Part shown: piece by piece, positions 42,339 to 46,310 of the stretch
Layout of the letters: the number at the start of each line of letters is the position of its first letter
Numbering within the stretch: the first letter of the stretch is position 1
Assembly (NCBI GenBank): GCA_021413825.1
Contig: JAIOPQ010000121.1
Location: 1-46,310 of the forward strand
DNA: 46,310 nt
Source: Spirochaetia bacterium
GTDB taxonomy: Bacteria > Spirochaetota > Leptospiria > Leptospirales > Leptonemataceae
Direction of reading: 5' to 3'
The notes under the pieces: generated by a model
Told to the model about the DNA's origin: nothing
Databases searched by the model: none
Seen by the model: the letters and a program-made list of their open reading frames with translations, nothing else
Program-made: the position numbers and the translations under genes

Positions 42339-44018
42339 ATGTACATTCCAGAGGGCTCCATTCGCGCCGGAAGCTTCCTGGTCGCTGCATCCGCTGTATT
42401 TATTGCCACTTTAGTCCTGGTCATGTTCGCGCTGTTTCAAAGCGATGCTGATTTGCTGATTTTAGCGCCAGCACATTTCATCTGGTTTAGTATACCCATT
42501 GTGCCTATTCTTGGAACAATCGTATTCATGTTCAACTGCGGCTGGATATTTGCATTCTTAATTCTCAGGCGCGAAGTCAACAGAGTGCAGAGACTAGTGC
42601 TTGCAGAAATGCAAACCCTGATTGGTACTGAAAAACAAAAAGTTGCATGGGGATCCAGACGAGGGAGCTTGCTGCTCAGACAGAATCTAGGACTGAGTTT
42701 TCTTGTACTTGTTCCGGCCATTGGCCAGTGTATCTTCCTGATCCGATTTGCTGCCCTCCATACTCCGGTTCTAACGTGGTTGCAGTTTTGCGCCATGGTA
42801 GTGGGGCTAATCGTAGTTCGTGTTTTCTGGTCCATATTTTGTGCACCCTGGCCTGAGATCAGTGGCCTCGACACTGCAGCCTTTGCCAGGATCCGGCGCA
42901 CCGGATTTCGGCTGCTACGTCATGGCAGATCACGCAGCCAGGACGCAATTGCCGGTATTGTAGTTCTGCTTGCGTTCATTGTTGGAATTAACGTGGCCCT
43001 CGCGCAAACGCGGCTGAGCTGGCTATTGCAATGGGAACTTACGCGCATTTTCCTCCCTACGCTCACGGTCAGGCACACGGCCGGTCTTGGAATTCCCGAG
43101 GTGGAAGCGGAGGCATCAGCGGACTCTGTGCTCGACTTGAGCCACCGCGATCTTCAATGGGCGGATTTGAGAGGTAGTATTCTTTCAGGTGCCTGGCTTT
43201 CGGGTACAAACCTGCGTGGTGCCCGGCTAAATGACGCAGACCTATCTGGAATTCGAACGCTTGAGGAACCTGGTGACGATGCTGGCTGTTCGATGTACGT
43301 AAGAGAGCGCTTAAACGCGATTAATTTGAGTCAGGCCAATCTGAAGGGAGCCAGCCTGGCGGGCGCCGACTTGCGTTGTGCAAATCTGGACGAAAGCAAT
43401 CTGCAATCTGCGATTCTGGAAGAGGCTAATCTATTGGAGGCTTCAATGCGTTCTGTCACCGCAAACGAGGCGCGTTTCTCCGGAGCAGATCTAACCGAAA
43501 CAACGGCTATGCGAGGTGTGTTCACTAAAGCCAAATTTACCGGCGCGATACTCCGTAGCGCAACGTTCGATGAATCACAGTTTCAGGAGGCCAATCTCGA
43601 AATCGCTGACTGTTCCTTTGCGTCATTTAAATCTGTAAATTTCTCAAGATCTGATCTGCGCGGAGCTACGTTTCTGCGGTCAGACTTGACCGGAAGTTCC
43701 TTCAAGGCAGCAAATACTGCAGGAACACTGTTCTTTGACCATATTGGTAACCCAACAGAACTTTCGCTTTCTAATGAGGATCCATTTGAAGTGCGCAGGA
43801 GTCTGGCGTGTCGCGATCCGTTCATTACCCATGCGCTACAGCGACCGTTGCCCGAATATCGCTGGGAAAACATTGGGCGCCAGAATGCCTGGATTGAACT
43901 GCGAGACCGCGCAACTGAACTGAGTAGCCGCATTGCTCTACTCTGTCCGGATGCAATCCAGGATATTCCGCTTATGCGTGATCGGGAAACCGGGGAAGAA
44001 CCTACTTCCAATCAATAA
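42339..44018 (+). CDS. Membrane protein with pentapeptide repeats
   Basis: 559 residues. The ATG directly follows the hisC stop. The N-terminal half has about five membrane helices (about 10-33, 44-76, 118-137, 144-165 and 203-222). The second half (about 265-470) is a pentapeptide-repeat helix, A(D/N)LxxA: DLQWADLRGSILSGAW, TNLRGARLNDADLSG, INLSQANLKGASLAGADLRCAN and more. One loop breaks it at about 310-320 (EEPGDDAGCSMY). The last 80 residues are not repeats. Pentapeptide helices act in binding, some mimicking DNA; the role here is unknown. The 3' end overlaps the convergent glycosylase gene by 17 bases. Confidence 0.85.
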   Translation: MYIPEGSIRAGSFLVAASAVFIATLVLVMFALFQSDADLLILAPAHFIWFSIPIVPILGTIVFMFNCGWIFAFLILRREVNRVQRLVLAEMQTLIGTEKQKVAWGSRRGSLLLRQNLGLSFLVLVPAIGQCIFLIRFAALHTPVLTWLQFCAMVVGLIVVRVFWSIFCAPWPEISGLDTAAFARIRRTGFRLLRHGRSRSQDAIAGIVVLLAFIVGINVALAQTRLSWLLQWELTRIFLPTLTVRHTAGLGIPEVEAEASADSVLDLSHRDLQWADLRGSILSGAWLSGTNLRGARLNDADLSGIRTLEEPGDDAGCSMYVRERLNAINLSQANLKGASLAGADLRCANLDESNLQSAILEEANLLEASMRSVTANEARFSGADLTETTAMRGVFTKAKFTGAILRSATFDESQFQEANLEIADCSFASFKSVNFSRSDLRGATFLRSDLTGSSFKAANTAGTLFFDHIGNPTELSLSNEDPFEVRRSLACRDPFITHALQRPLPEYRWENIGRQNAWIELRDRATELSSRIALLCPDAIQDIPLMRDRETGEEPTSNQ

Positions 44019-44814
44019 ATGTTTTGCGCTGCGCAGGCTGACATTTGGGGCAAAAGAACGTGTCATAGCCCAGGACACTTTCTCGCCTAATGCTAGAACC
44101 GCACCTGGGGCATGGTTCATTCTTACGATTTCGGACAAGCATGTGGTCCCTTACTTTCTCATGGAGCAAATGCTTTGAACCTTGCACAGAATCTATTCCA
44201 GATTGAATCACTTTGTTGATTGAGCGGAACAATCCTTCTTTCTGCTCCTGATCAAGCTGATAACAGAATGTCTTTGGATGAATCCCTGCATCGAATAAAA
44301 TCTCGTCCGCATACGCGTTGCCAATTGCACTGATACTTTCTTGCTCCATCAGGAATGCTCGCACCTGCCGCCTGCTTGAGTTAATCAATTCAAGAAACTT
44401 TGCCTCTGTAAACTCAACAGAACGAATATTTACGCCCTGTTCCAGAAAGCGCGGGATTTGCGATTCTGAACCTTTCCGAAGAAAATAGATTTTTCCCATT
44501 TTCTTGTTATCGAGATACGTCAGTGCATGATCTTTCATCTGAATGGAAACTAAGCCCTTGCGCTTTTCGAGGGTGAATGCACCCGCAAGCATCGGGTGAA
44601 CAATCATCCGCAGATCGTCGCTAAGCTCAAAAACAAGAAATGGGCCATGCCGCCTAACGTCTGTGAACGTCTTTCCCTTGAGCAAATCGAGCGACTCGCC
44701 CAATAGATTTCGAATTATGATTGGCTCCTTTACATCAAGCCCAACGATCTGTTTACCTGTAAGTTCAGGCTGCAAAACGCCTTCAAGGTAAACAAGATCC
44801 GGTAATTCTGGCAT
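44002..44814 (-). CDS. Fpg/Nei-family DNA glycosylase, atypical active site
   Basis: 270 residues. The N-terminus PELPDLVYLE has the catalytic Pro1 and Glu2 (after Met removal). The helix-two-turn-helix includes EQESISAIGNAYADEILF, and the zinc finger is CPRCGSSIRRESVLGYDTFFCPKC with all four Cys. However the position of the catalytic Lys57 (QRRAKYLL in E. coli) reads RRHGPFLV, with Pro in place of Lys, and HLGMSG reads HPMLAG. So it belongs to the divergent PELPD subgroup, and the lesion range may differ from 8-oxoguanine. Its ATG overlaps the upstream stop (TAATG), in operon with two secreted proteins. Confidence 0.9.
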   Translation of the reverse strand: MPELPDLVYLEGVLQPELTGKQIVGLDVKEPIIIRNLLGESLDLLKGKTFTDVRRHGPFLVFELSDDLRMIVHPMLAGAFTLEKRKGLVSIQMKDHALTYLDNKKMGKIYFLRKGSESQIPRFLEQGVNIRSVEFTEAKFLELINSSRRQVRAFLMEQESISAIGNAYADEILFDAGIHPKTFCYQLDQEQKEGLFRSINKVIQSGIDSVQGSKHLLHEKVRDHMLVRNRKNEPCPRCGSSIRRESVLGYDTFFCPKCQPAQRKTFIDWK

Positions 44815-45389
44815 TAATTCAGGAAAATATTACCGGCATCAAACGTGCCGCCCGTGGTAATTGTGTACGTGCGCCCTGTGCCTTTAGTACTCACGAGTGA
44901 ACTTCCAGTATTTGGAGCCCATCCGCTTGTGAACGAAGCTGGGGTCATGAAACAATCAATATGCCTATCGATGCGATTCTTAAACCCGGTATCTATTGGC
45001 TCAAAGGAAAGCTTGACAGTGCTGCCTCCGGGAATCCCCGAAATCAAAAATGTACCGTTGCGCCCAATGCTTGTGTGCGAAGAGAAGAACGTTAAGCCAG
45101 TCGTGGCAGAATCTTCCGCGATTACGAGAGCACTTACGGCGGAAGCGCCGCTTGCGGTAAGCAATCTTCCGGTAATGGAACCGGCAGCTCCACCCATAGA
45201 ACCTGTGCCCTGTGCGCTCGAAAGAATGGGTGAGCTCACCCCCGCACATGCGTCCTGTCTTTGGCTCAACAACAAAAGCAGAAGGAAGAGATCCTGATTT
45301 GATAATCCGGATTGTTTTTGTGGTTCAAGACCAAGAACGGTGCAATTTATGCCAAGGGCTAAGAGAAGTATCATAAGTTTACGGAGCAT
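44814..45389 (-). CDS. Secreted beta-domain protein, unknown
   Basis: 191 residues from ATG 45389, preceded by GGAG at 6 bases; GTG 45404 is an alternative. Signal peptide MLRKLMILLLALGINC...VLG; the Cys16 is in a poor lipobox, so lipidation is doubtful. After a leucine-rich helix (DLFLLLLLLSQ), residues about 65-135 (GSITGRLLTASGASAVSALVIAED, GRNGTFLISGIPGGSTVKLSFEPI) look like a carboxypeptidase-regulatory or transthyretin-like beta sandwich. It overlaps the metzincin gene by eleven bases. A role as a partner or substrate anchor of that protease is a guess. Confidence 0.7.
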   Translation of the reverse strand: MLRKLMILLLALGINCTVLGLEPQKQSGLSNQDLFLLLLLLSQRQDACAGVSSPILSSAQGTGSMGGAAGSITGRLLTASGASAVSALVIAEDSATTGLTFFSSHTSIGRNGTFLISGIPGGSTVKLSFEPIDTGFKNRIDRHIDCFMTPASFTSGWAPNTGSSLVSTKGTGRTYTITTGGTFDAGNIFLN

Positions 45390-46101
45390 AGATACTCCGC
45401 GCACCCGCCAGATCGTCGGGATTCAGCGTAGTGGAAGAGTTTGAAAACAAAAACGGAAACATTACCGGGAGACATGCCACACCAGAACAACCCGCCGATT
45501 GCGCCGTAACCGTTCCCATATTATTTCCTGCTATTGAATGCGCGAGTCCAAGGACATGCCCAATTTCATGAATCGACACTTGCTGAAAACGAGTTGTTGT
45601 TGAGATTGAAGTGCCATTCAGGAGCAGAACCCCTGCGCACAAATCCTGGGGCCGCGAAGAATTAGCGTCAAGGCCAACCCCTATGCCCAGAACCCCGCTG
45701 GTTGGATCAATGCCAACTGAGCGCAAGACGCTTCCGTCTGAGTCCCAGACCAGCCAGATTTGATTAGATGTTGGGCTGGAAACGAAATTGCTTACCGCTG
45801 TGGCGTCCATGGTACGCTGGTACGTAGGGTTAGTAGGAGCGCATGTGCCCACCGGGCAGAGCAAATTTCCGCCCGTAGGCGTGTTCCATTGAACTATGAC
45901 AGGGGCAATAGCAGCCTGGAATGTTCCCGGAAGATCCGCGTCATATATCATTGTAATTGGGCGACTCCCCGATGTGTTACAGGAAGTTCCAAAGACCCAT
46001 TGCTGGCGTAAGCCGCCGGCCGTTGTGAAATAGTACCAGGCAAAAAGGGGCGTGCTGAACAAAAGTAGAATTACGCTGATTGTCAACCAGGCTCGTTTCA
46101 T
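45379..46101 (-). CDS. Secreted metzincin (matrixin-like) zinc protease
   Basis: 240 residues. Signal peptide MKRAWLTISVILLLFSTPLFA. Zinc motif VSIHEIGHVLGLAHS is the complete metzincin HExxHxxGxxH, and PVMFPFLF provides the Met-turn. The end LNPDDLAGARSIYAP is the usual C-terminus of matrixin domains (M10). No propeptide cysteine switch is evident. It probably cleaves proteins outside the cytoplasm, perhaps host or matrix proteins if the organism is host-linked (inference). First gene of a three-gene operon; a weak GGTGG lies ahead of the ATG. Confidence 0.88.
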   Translation of the reverse strand: MKRAWLTISVILLLFSTPLFAWYYFTTAGGLRQQWVFGTSCNTSGSRPITMIYDADLPGTFQAAIAPVIVQWNTPTGGNLLCPVGTCAPTNPTYQRTMDATAVSNFVSSPTSNQIWLVWDSDGSVLRSVGIDPTSGVLGIGVGLDANSSRPQDLCAGVLLLNGTSISTTTRFQQVSIHEIGHVLGLAHSIAGNNMGTVTAQSAGCSGVACLPVMFPFLFSNSSTTLNPDDLAGARSIYAP

Positions 46102-46310
46102 TTACCCACCAATTTACGGATCACGTTAAACTAACAAGAATTTACCACTGGTTTGCGCAAAAAAACCTTACAAAAAAGAGCAGGTTTTTCAAGCTTTTGA
46201 TCGTCGCGACGGGTCCAGCGAAGCATCCAGCTCATGCGGTCATATCACCTTTTAGAGAATCACCTAGATATGCCGCCTAACGTTTGTCGATTCTATTGTG
46301 GCTGTGGGTT
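46102..46310. other. Intergenic sequence upstream of the metzincin operon
   Basis: No gene seen. It holds AAAAACC (about 46165-46171) and GGTTTTT (about 46182-46188), an A/T-rich inverted repeat that could be a weak hairpin, and near the edge ATGCCGCCTAACGT (46268-46281). The first part likely carries the metzincin promoter, but no clear -35/-10 pair can be drawn. Confidence 0.35.

Noticed and set aside
1..46310. CRISPR array, prophage, transposase or rRNA
   Set aside because: No regularly spaced repeats, integrase, phage structural gene, transposase motif or rRNA sequence was seen on either strand.

Overview
The window looks like chromosome from a spirochaete of the order Leptospirales (Leptospira, Leptonema or Turneriella relatives). 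The clearest marker is a DUF1554-type lipoprotein (39589-40320), a family expanded in Leptospira. Supporting signs are many two-component and partner-switching proteins, lipobox signal peptides, a TonB-dependent receptor (so two membranes) and very tight gene packing. The genus cannot be fixed from sequence alone. No rRNA, tRNA, CRISPR array, transposase or prophage was found. All genes appear intact except one with a probable frameshift (1412-3197) and the first gene, which is cut by the window edge.

Layout. 1-1309: end of an acyl-CoA carboxyltransferase, coupled to a small basic helix-turn-helix protein. 1412-3593: frameshifted secreted TPR/HExxH protein and an ArsC-type reductase. 3676-6491: PAS/HisKA_2 sensor kinase and its response regulator with PAS and a degenerate GGDEF domain. 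6492-8650: divergent flavin-oxidase-family protein and MocR/PdxR regulator. 8669-10030: membrane class III adenylate cyclase. 10196-13254: alpha/beta hydrolase, DinB-family protein, a non-coding stretch with a perfect 32-nt palindrome, and a 3-hydroxyacyl-CoA dehydrogenase. 13346-16891: orphan GHKL ATPase, MFS exporter and two small membrane proteins, with copies of a dispersed repeat. 17077-19423: methylglyoxal synthase and an M28 peptidase lipoprotein. 19427-23223: an operon of membrane CheA-like kinase, CheY and two CheX phosphatases. 23295-28791: dihydrolipoamide dehydrogenase, malic enzyme and TonB-dependent receptor. 28885-34650: a six-gene partner-switching operon resembling SiaABC. 34710-38205: OmpA/helix-hairpin-helix fusion, HflX and a J-domain protein. 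38269-44018: beta-lactamase-like hydrolase, DUF1554 lipoprotein, thioredoxin/TPR protein, HisC and a pentapeptide-repeat membrane protein. 44002-46101: reverse-strand operon of secreted metzincin, secreted beta-domain protein and an Fpg-like glycosylase.

The two most unusual systems are signalling operons. The first (19427-23223) is a stripped-down chemotaxis-type relay: one membrane protein carries an extracytoplasmic sensor with a canonical EF-hand loop plus the CheA Hpt and ATPase domains, but lacks the CheW-binding domain; a CheY and two CheX paralogues follow. The second (28885-34650) joins a SiaA-type HAMP/PP2C phosphatase, a GHKL kinase and a SiaC-like phosphoprotein to a second PP2C phosphatase, an ABC-type binding protein fused to TPRs, and a SPOR-domain protein. 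Next to it, divergently, lies a protein with an OmpA-like periplasmic domain and a cytoplasmic helix-hairpin-helix. This suggests, as inference, envelope or peptidoglycan sensing.
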